DNA from: JABCPE02 sp963518845
Lineage (GTDB): Bacteria > Bacteroidota > Bacteroidia > Flavobacteriales > Weeksellaceae
DNA length: 64,000 nt
Assembly: GCA_963518845.1 (NCBI GenBank)
Contig: CAUQKV010000002.1
Span: 70,738 to 134,737, forward strand
Direction: 5' to 3'
In this document: positions 44,508-53,164 of the stretch, piece by piece
Layout: every line of letters begins with the position of its first letter
Numbering within the stretch: position 1 is the stretch's first letter
Program-made: the position numbers and the translations under genes
Notes under the pieces: model-generated
Databases searched by the model: none
The model's input: the letters and a program-made list of their open reading frames with translations, nothing else
What the model was told of the DNA's origin: nothing

Positions 44508-45071
44508 ATGGCAACAACAGCTGATATTAGAAAAGGACTTTGTATAGAGTTTAACCATGATATTTATAAGGTAATAGAATTCCTTCATGTAAAACCAGGG
44601 AAAGGTCCAGCTTTCGTAAGAACAAAATTAAAATCAGTAACGAATGGAAAAGTATTAGACAATACTTTTTCAGCTGGTCATAAAATCGATGAAGTTAAAG
44701 TAATTACGCGTAAATTCCAGTATCTTTATGATGATGAGAATGGATATCATTTCATGAACAATGAAGATTTTTCTCAAATCTATCTAAATAAAGAAATGAT
44801 AGAAAACGCTCAGTTTATGAAGGCTGGAGAGGAAATCACTGTAATTTTGAAAGAATCAGATGAAACGCCTCTTTCTGCTGAACTTCCTGCAACAGTATTT
44901 TTGGAAGTGACAGAAGCAGACCCAGGTGTGAAAGGAAACACAGCAACTAACGCCTTGAAAAACTGTATAGTAGAAACAGGCGCTAGAGTTTTGGTTCCGC
45001 TATTCATAGAGCCAGGAGATAAGATTAAAGTAAATACAGAAGACGGCTCTTATTTAGAGAGAGTTAAATAA
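44508..45071 (+). CDS. efp: translation elongation factor P
   Basis: 187 residues in three beta domains. The loop VKPGKGPAFVRTK places Lys32 at the position of the E. coli modified Lys34. EF-P relieves ribosome stalling at polyproline. Note the loop is KPGKGPAF with Pro after the Lys-Gly, where many have Gln. No EpmA/B-type modification genes are adjacent. It sits between lpxA and the second lpxD-like gene in one run of plus-strand genes. Confidence 0.95.
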   Translation: MATTADIRKGLCIEFNHDIYKVIEFLHVKPGKGPAFVRTKLKSVTNGKVLDNTFSAGHKIDEVKVITRKFQYLYDDENGYHFMNNEDFSQIYLNKEMIENAQFMKAGEEITVILKESDETPLSAELPATVFLEVTEADPGVKGNTATNALKNCIVETGARVLVPLFIEPGDKIKVNTEDGSYLERVK

Positions 45072-45086
45072 ATTTATATAACTACT

Positions 45087-45998
45087 ATGAAATTTCCTAA
45101 AGTTCAGACATTAAAACAAATAGCAGAAATTATCGATGCTAAATACATTGGAGCAGATGATTTTCCTATTTCTGGAACGAACGAAATTCATAGAGTAAAA
45201 TCGGGAGAGATTGTTTTTGTAAATCATCCTAAATATTATGAAAAGGCTTTAAATTCTGAGGCGACAGTTATTCTCATTGACAAAGAAGTTGATTGTCCAC
45301 AGGGAAAAGCTCTTTTGGTTTCGGATGACCCATTTAGAGATTTTAATAAAATCAATGCTCATTTCACTCCAATACAGACATTTAAAACTTGCGGAGAAAA
45401 TGTAAAAATAGGGAAAAACAGCCAGATTCATTCTTCTGTAGTCATAGGAAATGATGTGGAGATAGGAGAAGAATGCATCATCATGCCAAATGTGGTGATA
45501 GGCGATAGAACTAAGATAGGAAATCGCTGTATTATCCAGTCTGGGACAGTTCTTGGAGGAGATGCGTTTTATTACAGAAAACTGCTAACAGGATATATCA
45601 AGATGCTTTCTGTAGGAAAGGTAGTTTTAGAAGATGAGGTGGAAATAGGAGCGAACTGCACTATAGACAGAGGTGTTACAGATACTACAATTATAGGAGA
45701 AGGAACAAAGATGGATAATCAAATCCAGATAGGACACGATACTATCATTGGAAAGAGATGTCTGATTGCATCACAGGTTGGGATTGCGGGATGTTGTAAT
45801 ATAGGTAATGATGTTACCATCTGGGGGCAGGTAGGAGTTTCCTCTGACATTACAGTAGAAGATGAAGTGGTTATTTTAGCAACTTCGGGGGTTTCAAAAG
45901 ATTTGAAAAAAGGTAAAACTTATTTCGGAGCACCAGCGGAGGAAGCCAAGGAATATTACAAAAAACAAGTAAAAATTACTCGATTGATACAAGGATAA
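45087..45998 (+). CDS. LpxD-like UDP-3-O-acylglucosamine N-acyltransferase family protein (second copy)
   Basis: 303 residues. An N-terminal LpxD-like domain (KFPKVQTLKQIAEIIDAKYIGADDFPISGTNEIHRVKSGEIVFV) is followed by hexapeptide repeats and QIGHDTIIGKRCLIASQVGIAGCCNIGNDV. It is shorter than the first LpxD (343) and clearly different, and has SDITVEDEVVILATSGVSKDLKKGKTYFGAPAEEAKEYYKK at the end. It could acylate with a different chain, work under other conditions, or act on another sugar nucleotide. It lies 15 bases after efp. Confidence 0.85.
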   Translation: MKFPKVQTLKQIAEIIDAKYIGADDFPISGTNEIHRVKSGEIVFVNHPKYYEKALNSEATVILIDKEVDCPQGKALLVSDDPFRDFNKINAHFTPIQTFKTCGENVKIGKNSQIHSSVVIGNDVEIGEECIIMPNVVIGDRTKIGNRCIIQSGTVLGGDAFYYRKLLTGYIKMLSVGKVVLEDEVEIGANCTIDRGVTDTTIIGEGTKMDNQIQIGHDTIIGKRCLIASQVGIAGCCNIGNDVTIWGQVGVSSDITVEDEVVILATSGVSKDLKKGKTYFGAPAEEAKEYYKKQVKITRLIQG

Positions 45999-46017
45999 TA
46001 AAAAAATGTTACTTTTG
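45984..46017 (+). promoter_or_regulatory. promoter of the PorT-type barrel gene
   Basis: TTG (45984-45986), 23 bases, then TACTTTTG (46010-46017), about 48 bases before the ATG. The spacing is at the long end of the consensus. Confidence 0.5.
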
Positions 46018-46064
46018 TACTTTGAATTAGAAAAAATAAAATTGTTAAATAAAAATAAAAAATT

Positions 46065-46694
46065 ATGAAAAAACTATTATTAGGAAGTTTTTTGGTGTTT
46101 TCAAGCCTTATGTCAGCACAGCTTTCTTTACAGTTGGAAAATACTAGAATAGGGGTGATAGGAGGACCTAACTATTCCAGAGTAAGAAATGCCCATAACC
46201 CTTCTGCGGCAAGATATTCATTCTATGGAGGGCTTTTAGCATTGATCCCATTAGATTTTGAAAATCAGTTTTATATTCAGCCACAGGTAGAATATTTGTC
46301 AGCAGGTGAAAAAGGAGAAGGCTCTACACTTTATGCGAACAACTATATCAGTGTTCCTATTTATTTTAAAGGATATTTCACAGAAGGAAGACATTCTTTA
46401 TTTGCATTTGCAGGACCTAGATTTGCTTTCTTGCTTAATCAAAAAGTTGAGAATCCATCTAGCCCTCTTTATGTGAAAGAAAAGATGGGTAAAGCAAGAG
46501 GTTTCGATTTTGCTTTATCAGGAGGTGTAGGATATAGTATAAACAGAAAATTCGAGATACTTGCTCGTTATGATTTCGGTTTGTCTAGTGTTTATCCAGA
46601 CCTTGTAGAATCTTGGACAGGAAACCCGAATGTGTATAGAAAAAAATCTCAGCATATCTTGAGTGCAGGGGTAAGTTACATCTTTGGAGAATAA
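46065..46694 (+). CDS. PorT-family outer-membrane beta-barrel protein
   Basis: 209 residues. The signal peptide is MKKLLLGSFLVFSSLMSAQ, and the mature part is a run of alternating strands (RIGVIGGPNYSRVRN, YIQPQVEYLSAGEKGEG, FAGPRFAFLLNQKVE). It ends YIFGE, consistent with the OMP_b-brl_2/PorT fold. Such barrels are numerous in Bacteroidota; a role in type IX secretion is only shown for PorT itself and is not implied here. It ends at a terminator shared with the convergent glycan-binding gene. Confidence 0.8.
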   Translation: MKKLLLGSFLVFSSLMSAQLSLQLENTRIGVIGGPNYSRVRNAHNPSAARYSFYGGLLALIPLDFENQFYIQPQVEYLSAGEKGEGSTLYANNYISVPIYFKGYFTEGRHSLFAFAGPRFAFLLNQKVENPSSPLYVKEKMGKARGFDFALSGGVGYSINRKFEILARYDFGLSSVYPDLVESWTGNPNVYRKKSQHILSAGVSYIFGE

Positions 46695-46709
46695 TAAAAG
46701 ATAAAAATA

Positions 46710-46742
46710 AAAAAAGCAACTCTATTTTAGGGTTGCTTTTTT
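46710..46742. terminator. bidirectional terminator between the PorT-type gene and the glycan-binding gene
   Basis: 15-bp stem AAAAAAGCAACTCTA / TAGGGTTGCTTTTTT with one G-U pair and a 3-base loop; A and T tracts on both sides. Confidence 0.85.
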
Positions 46743-46762
46743 GTTGTTTTTAAATGAGAAAA

Positions 46763-47467
46763 TTAGTGTACATCTATCCCATCGAAATATATTTCTGTAA
46801 TCGCGGTGTCATTATATTTGCTTCCTTTGTAGACTTCTAATATTTCAAATTTTAAAACCAAATCTGTTCCGTTTTTGTTGTGACCGAGTGTTCCCACTGA
46901 GAAATATTGATCGGTTCGGCTATCTTTTAAATTTAAAATTCCGAAAGGAACACCATTTACATAGAGTTTTAATTTTTTCACACGGTTGTTATTTTTCCAT
47001 GTTTCTTCGGATTTCATGTATCCATTAGAAATAATAATTTCTGTAATCCTAGGGCTGTCATTTTTGAAATAATATTCTAAATATTCGCCGATGCCCTCAT
47101 CTTTTTTGCCTTCTACCCAAGCGGTCTTGTAGCTTAAATCATTTGCAAATTCGGCTTTGTAGGAATCTCCAAGTGATGATGAAGCCTTTATTTTGTAATT
47201 TCCACCGCCGCAGTACCAGCTGCACCCGCTATCGATGATGTCCCAAGCGTTTTCCACTACTTCGCCATATTTTTCAAGGAGGATATTTAGTTCTTTTTGC
47301 TCTGAAGCCGTGGGAGCTTTCTTCTGTAAAAGTTCATTTTGTCGGTTGATTTCCTTTTCTCTTTTTGCGCTGAGGTCAGGCTTTACCACTTTTTTAGGGT
47401 AAAAATTTTTGATTTGGCTTTGTGCTGTCCCTCCGCAGAGTAGGGCAAGAATTAGTAAATATTTCAT
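46763..47467 (-). CDS. exported protein with NADase-type glycan-binding domain
   Basis: 234 residues with a signal peptide (MKYLLILALLCGGTAQSQ), a short charged helical linker (about 30-70), then a discoidin-like domain (about 85-232). That domain has the marks KASSSLGDSYKAEFANDLSYKTAWVEGKKDEGIGEYLEYYF and IIISNGYMKSEETWKNNNRVKKLKLY, and ends DTAITEIYFDGIDV. The domain is best known as the glycan-binding part joined to NAD glycohydrolase toxins, but no catalytic domain is present here. A conserved SGCSWYCGGG motif (about 80-90) holds a Cys pair. It likely acts at the cell surface or periplasm on glycans (inference). Confidence 0.75.
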   Translation of the reverse strand: MKYLLILALLCGGTAQSQIKNFYPKKVVKPDLSAKREKEINRQNELLQKKAPTASEQKELNILLEKYGEVVENAWDIIDSGCSWYCGGGNYKIKASSSLGDSYKAEFANDLSYKTAWVEGKKDEGIGEYLEYYFKNDSPRITEIIISNGYMKSEETWKNNNRVKKLKLYVNGVPFGILNLKDSRTDQYFSVGTLGHNKNGTDLVLKFEILEVYKGSKYNDTAITEIYFDGIDVH

Positions 47468-47481
47468 ATTTAATATATTAG

Positions 47482-48504
47482 TTAAAAAAGTTCGCCTAAA
47501 TTTTTTGGTTGTGAAATGCCCAAATGTCGGTAGGCTTTTTCGGTAACTTCCCTTCCTCGCGGTGTTCGGATGATGAATCCTTCCTGAATGAGGTAGGGTT
47601 CATACACCTCTTCCAAGGTTTCGGCATTTTCTCCAATAGAAGTAGCTAGCGCGGATATTCCCACGGGTTTCCCTTTGAAATTTTCTATCATTACCCGCAT
47701 GATTTTATTGTCCATGTCATCAAGTCCATATTCATCGACATTAAGTGAATTAAGGGCAAATTTAGCGATGTTAAGGTCAATCTCTCCATTGCCTTTTATC
47801 TCCGCAAAATCCCTCACTCGGCGGAGCAGGGCGTTGGCTATTCTCGGTGTTCCTCGGCTTCTTCGTGCGATTTCAAGGGCAGCGTTTTCATAAATAGGAA
47901 CGCCCAGAACTCTTGCGCTTCGCTCGATAATCATTCCCAAAAGCTCCACATTATAGTATTCCAATCTGCTCTGAATCCCAAATCTTGCCAGCATGGGCTT
48001 GGTAAGCATTCCGCTTCGGGTCGTTGCTCCGATTAGAGTAAATGGATTTAGTCCAATCTGAACAGAACGGGCATTAGGGCCTGTTTCCAGCATGATGTCG
48101 ATTTTAAAATCCTCCATCGCAGAATATAGATATTCCTCTACGATGGGCGATAGACGATGGATTTCATCGATGAAAAGAACATCGTTTTCCTCTAAATTAG
48201 TCAGGATTCCTGCCAGACTGCCTGGTTTGTCGAGCACAGGGCCAGAGGTTACTTTGCAGTTTACGCCCAGTTCGTTGGCGATGATATGCGAAAGTGTGGT
48301 TTTCCCAAGCCCAGGAGGCCCGTGCAGAAGCGTGTGGTCTAATGCCGTTCCTCTGTTTTTGGCGGCGGCAACGAACACTTCTAGGTTGTCTAGTGTTTTT
48401 CTCTGTCCTGCAAAATCTTTGAAGCTCTGCGGGCGGATTTTTTCCTCTTGTGAAAGTTCTTCGGAGGAGTAATTCTCTTTATCTGGATGCAAAAAATCAG
48501 GCAT
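47482..48504 (-). CDS. ruvB: Holliday junction branch migration helicase RuvB
   Basis: 340 residues from the ATG at 48504 (an upstream TTG would add fifteen). AAA+ domain: Walker A GPPGLGKTT (62-70), Walker B VLFIDEIHRL (D113, E114), sensor GATTRSGML, then the winged-helix C-terminus (RTPRGREVTEKAYRHLGI). It drives branch migration of Holliday junctions with RuvA, which is not nearby. A -7 box (TATCTTTG) on the minus strand at 48524-48531 lies 20 bases upstream. Confidence 0.96.
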   Translation of the reverse strand: MPDFLHPDKENYSSEELSQEEKIRPQSFKDFAGQRKTLDNLEVFVAAAKNRGTALDHTLLHGPPGLGKTTLSHIIANELGVNCKVTSGPVLDKPGSLAGILTNLEENDVLFIDEIHRLSPIVEEYLYSAMEDFKIDIMLETGPNARSVQIGLNPFTLIGATTRSGMLTKPMLARFGIQSRLEYYNVELLGMIIERSARVLGVPIYENAALEIARRSRGTPRIANALLRRVRDFAEIKGNGEIDLNIAKFALNSLNVDEYGLDDMDNKIMRVMIENFKGKPVGISALATSIGENAETLEEVYEPYLIQEGFIIRTPRGREVTEKAYRHLGISQPKNLGELF

Positions 48505-48523
48505 TTTTAATCTATTTGAAAAC

Positions 48524-48531
48524 CAAAGATA
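48524..48531 (-). promoter_or_regulatory. -7 box (TATCTTTG) for ruvB
   Basis: Exact TAnnTTTG on the minus strand, 19 bases before the ATG. A TTG sits 15 bases further upstream (48547-48549), slightly close. Confidence 0.5.
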
Positions 48532-48563
48532 GAGATTTTTTTTGACCAATTGATAAATTAAAT

Positions 48564-48585
48564 CATTGTTTAAATTTAAACAATG
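48564..48585. promoter_or_regulatory. candidate operator: perfect 22-bp palindrome
   Basis: CATTGTTTAAA immediately followed by its exact inverse, in the divergent gap between ruvB and the FadL-type gene. A related but imperfect site (TTGTTT ... AAACAA, arms at 48641-48646 and 48655-48660) lies 77 bases further on, closer to the FadL-type gene. This is the expected look of a dimeric repressor or activator site. Confidence 0.5.
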
Positions 48586-48705
48586 TTGGATTTGTTAAAT
48601 TTAATTTGGTTTTAATTCTTTAATTTAAAGATATTTAATATTGTTTTAAAATTCAAACAAATATTGTTTTTGAAAAAATGTTTAAAATTAAAGAAATAAT
48701 ATTTT

Positions 48706-48713
48706 TATATTTG
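48706..48713 (+). promoter_or_regulatory. -7 box (TATATTTG) for the FadL-type/SGNH operon
   Basis: Exact TAnnTTTG about 31 bases before the ATG at 48745. Both palindromic sites lie upstream of it. Confidence 0.55.
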
Positions 48714-48744
48714 CACCTTCAAAATAAAAGTGAAAACGAGAAAC

Positions 48745-49977
48745 ATGAGAAAAATTTTGTTACCAATAACATTATTGGCGGGAACCTTAGCTTATGCAGG
48801 AGGGTTCAGAGTATCGCTACAGGGAGTGAAGCAGTTGGCTATGGCGCACACGAGTGCCCATGCAGAGGATGCGAGTGTAGCTTTTTTTAATCCAGCAGGG
48901 ATGTCTTTCATTCCAAGTAAACTGAGTGTGGTAGCTGGTGGTTTTGGAGTGGCAAGTAAAGTGACATACCAAAATCTAGACACAGGAGAGACTTATTCTA
49001 CCGAAAATCCTTTGGGAACGCCTATTTATGCGGCTGTAGCGTATAAGGTGGTGGATAATGTTTCTGTGGGATTTAGTTTTACTACGCCTTTCGGAAGTAC
49101 GGTTCAGTGGCCAGAAAAATGGACAGGAGATGAAATCGTGACTAAAATGAGTTTGAAGAGTTATTTCTTCCAACCTGCAGTTTCTGTGAAGATGGCGGAT
49201 TGGATGTCAGTGGGTCTGAGCTATATGTATGTAAAAGGACAAGTGGACTGGGATAAGAAACTTAATAAATTTAATGGTAGTTTAAACCTAAAAGACGATA
49301 AAGCTAGTGGGCATGGTCTAGGATTGGGATTCTATTTTAGACCAACGGATAAGCTTGATGTAAGTGTTGCATACCGTTCGCCTGTAATTGTGAAGGCTAA
49401 TGATGGTGTTGTGAGTTTTAATGTGTCTTCGGCATTGTATTCAGCATTGAAAGTAGATACTAATGGTCAGGATAAATTTAAAGCAGAACTTCCATTAGTA
49501 GAAGAATATACGATAGGAGCTACATATAGAATCACTCCAAAATGGCAGGTTTCAGCGGATTTTAACTATACAGGATGGTCTCGCTATGATGCTTTGACAC
49601 TTGATTTTGAAAACGCACTTATAGGAAATCAAAAAGATAAAACAGTATTAAAAAATCTTAAAAACTTTAAGAATACACAGACTTGGCGTTTTGGAACACA
49701 GTATCAGTTTACTGACATGATTGCTGGGCGTTTAGGATATTACTATGACCAGTCTCCATATGAGGATAAGGATTTCATTCCAGAAACTCCATCTTTTGAT
49801 AATAATGTTATAACGGCTGGTATTGGGCTGAAGTTTAATAAATTTAATGTTGATATTTCTGGAGGATATGCATTTATGAAGAGAAGAAATAGTATGAATG
49901 ATAATTTAGGATTTTATGGACAGTTGAAATCCAAAGCAGCATATTTCGGTCTTGGATTATCTTATAACCCTTTTTAA
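48745..49977 (+). CDS. FadL/OmpP1/TodX-family outer-membrane hydrocarbon transporter
   Basis: 410 residues from the ATG at 48745, which starts the signal peptide MRKILLPITLLAGTLAYA; a GTG five codons upstream is less likely. The N-terminal hatch shows the family mark AGGFRVSLQGVKQLAMAHTSAHAEDASVAFFNPAGMSF (NPAG). The barrel has VGFSFTTPFG, RPTDKLDVSVAYRSPV and a terminal YFGLGLSYNPF ending in Phe. FadL proteins move fatty acids or other hydrophobic compounds across the outer membrane by lateral opening. It is followed 9 bases later by a lipoprotein esterase, forming a likely lipid-uptake pair. Confidence 0.9.
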   Translation: MRKILLPITLLAGTLAYAGGFRVSLQGVKQLAMAHTSAHAEDASVAFFNPAGMSFIPSKLSVVAGGFGVASKVTYQNLDTGETYSTENPLGTPIYAAVAYKVVDNVSVGFSFTTPFGSTVQWPEKWTGDEIVTKMSLKSYFFQPAVSVKMADWMSVGLSYMYVKGQVDWDKKLNKFNGSLNLKDDKASGHGLGLGFYFRPTDKLDVSVAYRSPVIVKANDGVVSFNVSSALYSALKVDTNGQDKFKAELPLVEEYTIGATYRITPKWQVSADFNYTGWSRYDALTLDFENALIGNQKDKTVLKNLKNFKNTQTWRFGTQYQFTDMIAGRLGYYYDQSPYEDKDFIPETPSFDNNVITAGIGLKFNKFNVDISGGYAFMKRRNSMNDNLGFYGQLKSKAAYFGLGLSYNPF

Positions 49978-49986
49978 TTTGAAATC

Positions 49987-51495
49987 ATGAAAAAAGTATT
50001 TATATCATCAATGGCCGTTTTGGCTGTTTTGTCAGTTACAAGTTGTAAAACTGATTTTGAAACCGATGTGGCGGATATCGCGGTAACTAGCGGAGAAGCA
50101 GATTTTAGTAAATATGTAGCTCTTGGAAATTCCTTGACTTCTGGATATAGAGATGGGACAGTGTATTTAGACGGGCAGCTGGAGTCTTATCCTGCGATGA
50201 TTGCAGAGCAGATGCAAAAAGCAGGAGGAGGAACATTTACTCAACCTTTAGTGCCAGATAATATCGGTGGTTTCGCTAATATACCAGGGTTTAAAGGAAA
50301 ATTAACTCTTCAAGTGGTGAATGGAGCATTGACTCCAGTGTATTCTACGGCTGTTAGTACATTAGATAGATTGACAGGAACATACAATAATATGGGAGTG
50401 CCTGGTGCTAAGTCTTTCCATTTGGTGGCGAATGGCTATGGAAACATGGCTGGGCTGACAACAGGAACAGCAAACCCATATTTCGTGAGATTTGCGTCTT
50501 CTTCTACAGCGAGTGTTTTAGAGGATGCGATGGCTCAGAATCCTACATTTTTCTCTCTTTGGATAGGAAATAATGATGTGCTTTCTTATGCGACTTCAGG
50601 AGGGGTAGGAACGAACCAAACAGGAAACACCAATCCAAGAACATATTCTTCTAATGACATTACAGACCCTAATGTTTTAGCGGGGTCTATCAAAGCTGTT
50701 TTAGAAGGGATGAAATCAGTGGGAGCAACTAAAGGGGTGATAGCAAACATCCCGAATGTGACTTCTATTCCTTTCTTTACAACGATTCCGTATAATGCTG
50801 TTCCATTGGATGAAGCTTATGCTACAGCATTGAATACTCAGTTGGTAGGAAGATTAAAACCTGTTTTGACTGCTTTGGGGCAAGGAGATAGATTGAAAAC
50901 ATTGGTAGTTGGGCAAAATCCATTATTGATAAAAGATGAAACTTTGACTGATTTATCAGCTCAAATCACGGCGGCTTTGACAAGAAATGGTGTTTCTGCT
51001 GCTGAGGCGGCTTTCATTGGGATTACCTATGGACAGGCTCGTCACACTACGAGTGAAGATTTGATATTATTATCTACAAAACCTGTTATCAATTCTAAAG
51101 TAACTGGAGTTTCTGAGCAATTTAATAAACTAGGAATTACTTATCCTTTGGAAGATAAATATGTATTGACGAAATCAGAAGTAGCGCAGGTTCAGACAGC
51201 GACTAATGCTTATAATACTCAAATAAAGGCTTTAGCAGAGGCTTATGGATTGGCTTTTGTAGATGCTAATGCTAAAATGGTAGAGCTGGGCAAAAACTCT
51301 GGAATTCAGTACAATGGAGTGAATTATTCCACTACATTCGTTACAGGAGGTTCGTTTTCACTGGATGGCGTACACCTTACAGGAAAGGGATATGCGGTGA
51401 TTGCTAATGAATTTATCAAAGCTATCAATGCTAAATATAAATCCAACTTACGCCAAGTAAATCCAAATAACTATTCGGGAGTGAAGTTTCCATAA
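49987..51495 (+). CDS. SGNH/GDSL-family hydrolase lipoprotein
   Basis: 502 residues. The lipobox VTSC with Cys20 follows a short signal peptide. Block I is ALGNSLTSGY (catalytic Ser). Block III is LWIGNNDVL (Asn), and block V is DGVHLTGKGYAVIANEF (Asp and His) near the C-terminus. The large middle (about 90-440) is longer than in typical GDSL enzymes and rich in Ala, Thr and Asn. Probably an outer-membrane-anchored esterase/lipase whose products enter by the FadL-type protein encoded 9 bases upstream. A terminator ends the unit. Confidence 0.9.
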   Translation: MKKVFISSMAVLAVLSVTSCKTDFETDVADIAVTSGEADFSKYVALGNSLTSGYRDGTVYLDGQLESYPAMIAEQMQKAGGGTFTQPLVPDNIGGFANIPGFKGKLTLQVVNGALTPVYSTAVSTLDRLTGTYNNMGVPGAKSFHLVANGYGNMAGLTTGTANPYFVRFASSSTASVLEDAMAQNPTFFSLWIGNNDVLSYATSGGVGTNQTGNTNPRTYSSNDITDPNVLAGSIKAVLEGMKSVGATKGVIANIPNVTSIPFFTTIPYNAVPLDEAYATALNTQLVGRLKPVLTALGQGDRLKTLVVGQNPLLIKDETLTDLSAQITAALTRNGVSAAEAAFIGITYGQARHTTSEDLILLSTKPVINSKVTGVSEQFNKLGITYPLEDKYVLTKSEVAQVQTATNAYNTQIKALAEAYGLAFVDANAKMVELGKNSGIQYNGVNYSTTFVTGGSFSLDGVHLTGKGYAVIANEFIKAINAKYKSNLRQVNPNNYSGVKFP

Positions 51496-51514
51496 CTTTT
51501 TTATAAGTTAAATA

Positions 51515-51550
51515 AAAACCGCTTGATATTTTTCAAGTGGTTTTATTTTT
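51515..51550 (+). terminator. terminator after the FadL-type/SGNH operon
   Basis: 12-bp stem AAAACCGCTTGA / TCAAGTGGTTTT (one G-U) with a 6-base loop, then a T-rich tail. Confidence 0.8.
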
Positions 51551-51552
51551 AT

Positions 51553-51560
51553 TAAATTTG
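51553..51560 (+). promoter_or_regulatory. -7 box (TAAATTTG) for prs-rplY
   Basis: Exact TAnnTTTG 27 bases before the prs ATG, directly after the terminator of the previous operon. Confidence 0.5.
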
Positions 51561-51587
51561 CAGCTCTCAAAAAACTCAAATTAAACA

Positions 51588-52526
51588 ATGGCTTCTCAAA
51601 CATCTTATTTATTCAGCACTAGAACCAGTAGACAGTTAGCTGAAAAAATTGCTCATTATTATGGGCAGGAACTAGGAAAAATCAATTTTCAAGAGTTTAG
51701 TGATGGTGAATTTGAGCCTGTTTTAGACCAGTCTGTAAGAGGTGGAAGGGTCTTTTTAATAGGTTCTACATTTCCTCCAGCGGATAATCTTTTAGAGCTT
51801 CTCCTTATGATAGATGCGGCTAAAAGAGCTTCTGCAAAGAATATTACGGTGGTTCTTCCATATTTTGGTCTAGCAAGACAAGACAGAAAAGACAAACCGA
51901 GAGCTCCGATAGGCGCGAAATTGGTTGCAAATCTTCTAACAACAGCGGGAGCAACTAGAGTGATGACTATGGATTTGCATGCAGACCAGATTCAAGGTTT
52001 TTTCGAAATTCCAGTAGACCATCTTTATGCATCGGCTATTTTTGTGGAGTATATTAACTCTTTGAATTTGGATAATTTGACTATAGCATCGCCTGATATG
52101 GGAGGAGCTAAAAGAGCTAAAAACTATGCAAACCATTTAGGAGCAGAAGTTACCATTTGCTACAAAGAGAGAAAGAAAGCGAATGAAGTGGCAGAAATGA
52201 CCCTCATTGGTAATGTAGAAGATAGAAATGTGATTTTGGTGGATGATATGGTGGATACAGCAGGAACACTCTGCAAGGCTGCGGATATCATCATGGAGAG
52301 AGGAGCAAAAAGTGTAAGAGCTATCGCTACTCACGGAGTGCTTTCTGGAAAGGCTTATGAGAATATAGAGAAGTCTAAATTGCAGGAAATTATCATCACA
52401 GATTCAATTCCTCTTAAAAACAATTTGTCATCTAAAATAAAAGTGCTATCTTGCGCCCCGTTATTTGCAGATGTGATGAATCTTGTTCATAACAAGAAAT
52501 CCATCAATGACAAGTTTATATTTTAA
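51588..52526 (+). CDS. prs: ribose-phosphate pyrophosphokinase
   Basis: 312 residues. KINFQEFSDGEFEPVLDQSVRGGRVFLIGSTFPP, PYFGLARQDRKDKPRAPIGAKLVANLL and the PRPP loop VILVDDMVDTAGTL are diagnostic. It makes PRPP from ribose 5-phosphate and ATP for nucleotide, histidine and tryptophan synthesis. rplY follows 21 bases downstream, as in many bacteria. Confidence 0.96.
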   Translation: MASQTSYLFSTRTSRQLAEKIAHYYGQELGKINFQEFSDGEFEPVLDQSVRGGRVFLIGSTFPPADNLLELLLMIDAAKRASAKNITVVLPYFGLARQDRKDKPRAPIGAKLVANLLTTAGATRVMTMDLHADQIQGFFEIPVDHLYASAIFVEYINSLNLDNLTIASPDMGGAKRAKNYANHLGAEVTICYKERKKANEVAEMTLIGNVEDRNVILVDDMVDTAGTLCKAADIIMERGAKSVRAIATHGVLSGKAYENIEKSKLQEIIITDSIPLKNNLSSKIKVLSCAPLFADVMNLVHNKKSINDKFIF

Positions 52527-52547
52527 AATAATTAAATTTTTTATAAA

Positions 52548-53141
52548 ATGAAATCTATTACAATTCAAGGACAGAAAAGAGAAAGCGTGGGTAAAAAATC
52601 TACAAAAGCTCTACGCGATGCTGAATTAGTTCCTTGTGTTGTTTATGGAGGTAAAGAACCATTACATTTCTCTACAGAAGAGAAATCTTTCAAAAACTTG
52701 GTTTACACTCCTGAGGCACACACGGTATCTATTGAGGTAGGTGGACAGACTATTCCAGCAGTATTACAAGACATTCAGTTTCACCCAATTACAGACAGAA
52801 TCCTTCATGTGGATTTCTACCAATTGAGTGCTGACAAACCAGTAGTAATGGAAGTTCCTGTGAAAATTACAGGTCGTGCTAAAGGTGTTGTAGCGGGTGG
52901 TGTTCTTAGACAATCATTCAGAAAACTGAAATTAAAAGCAGTTCCTGCTAATTTACCAGATGAAATCGTGGTAGATGTGACTCCACTTAAAATTGGTAAC
53001 AAAATTTATGTGGGAGATATCAAAAATGATGCGTACACATTCTTACATCCAGACAATGCCGTAATCGCAGCTGTGAAGATGTCTAGAAATGCGATGAAAA
53101 ATGCAGGTGCTGCAGGAGCAGACGATGAAGATGATGAATAA
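52548..53141 (+). CDS. rplY: 50S ribosomal protein L25 (CTC/TL5 type)
   Basis: 197 residues. The N-terminal 5S rRNA-binding barrel (KSITIQGQKRESVGKKSTKALRDAELVPCVVYGGKEPLHF) is followed by the TL5 C-terminal domain (about 95-180), as in general stress protein CTC rather than the short E. coli L25. It ends in an acidic tail (ADDEDDE). It shares a transcript with prs and is followed by a hairpin terminator. Confidence 0.95.
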   Translation: MKSITIQGQKRESVGKKSTKALRDAELVPCVVYGGKEPLHFSTEEKSFKNLVYTPEAHTVSIEVGGQTIPAVLQDIQFHPITDRILHVDFYQLSADKPVVMEVPVKITGRAKGVVAGGVLRQSFRKLKLKAVPANLPDEIVVDVTPLKIGNKIYVGDIKNDAYTFLHPDNAVIAAVKMSRNAMKNAGAAGADDEDDE

Positions 53142-53164
53142 AATAATCTTTTCATAAGTTTAAA

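Noticed and set aside
48092..48472. Plus-strand frame of 126 codons inside ruvB
   Set aside because: Entirely antisense to the RuvB ATPase core; no conserved motif of its own.
48678..48890. Plus-strand frame overlapping the start of the FadL-type gene
   Set aside because: It covers the -7 box and the signal peptide in another frame; the FadL-type frame starting at 48745 is clearly the real one.
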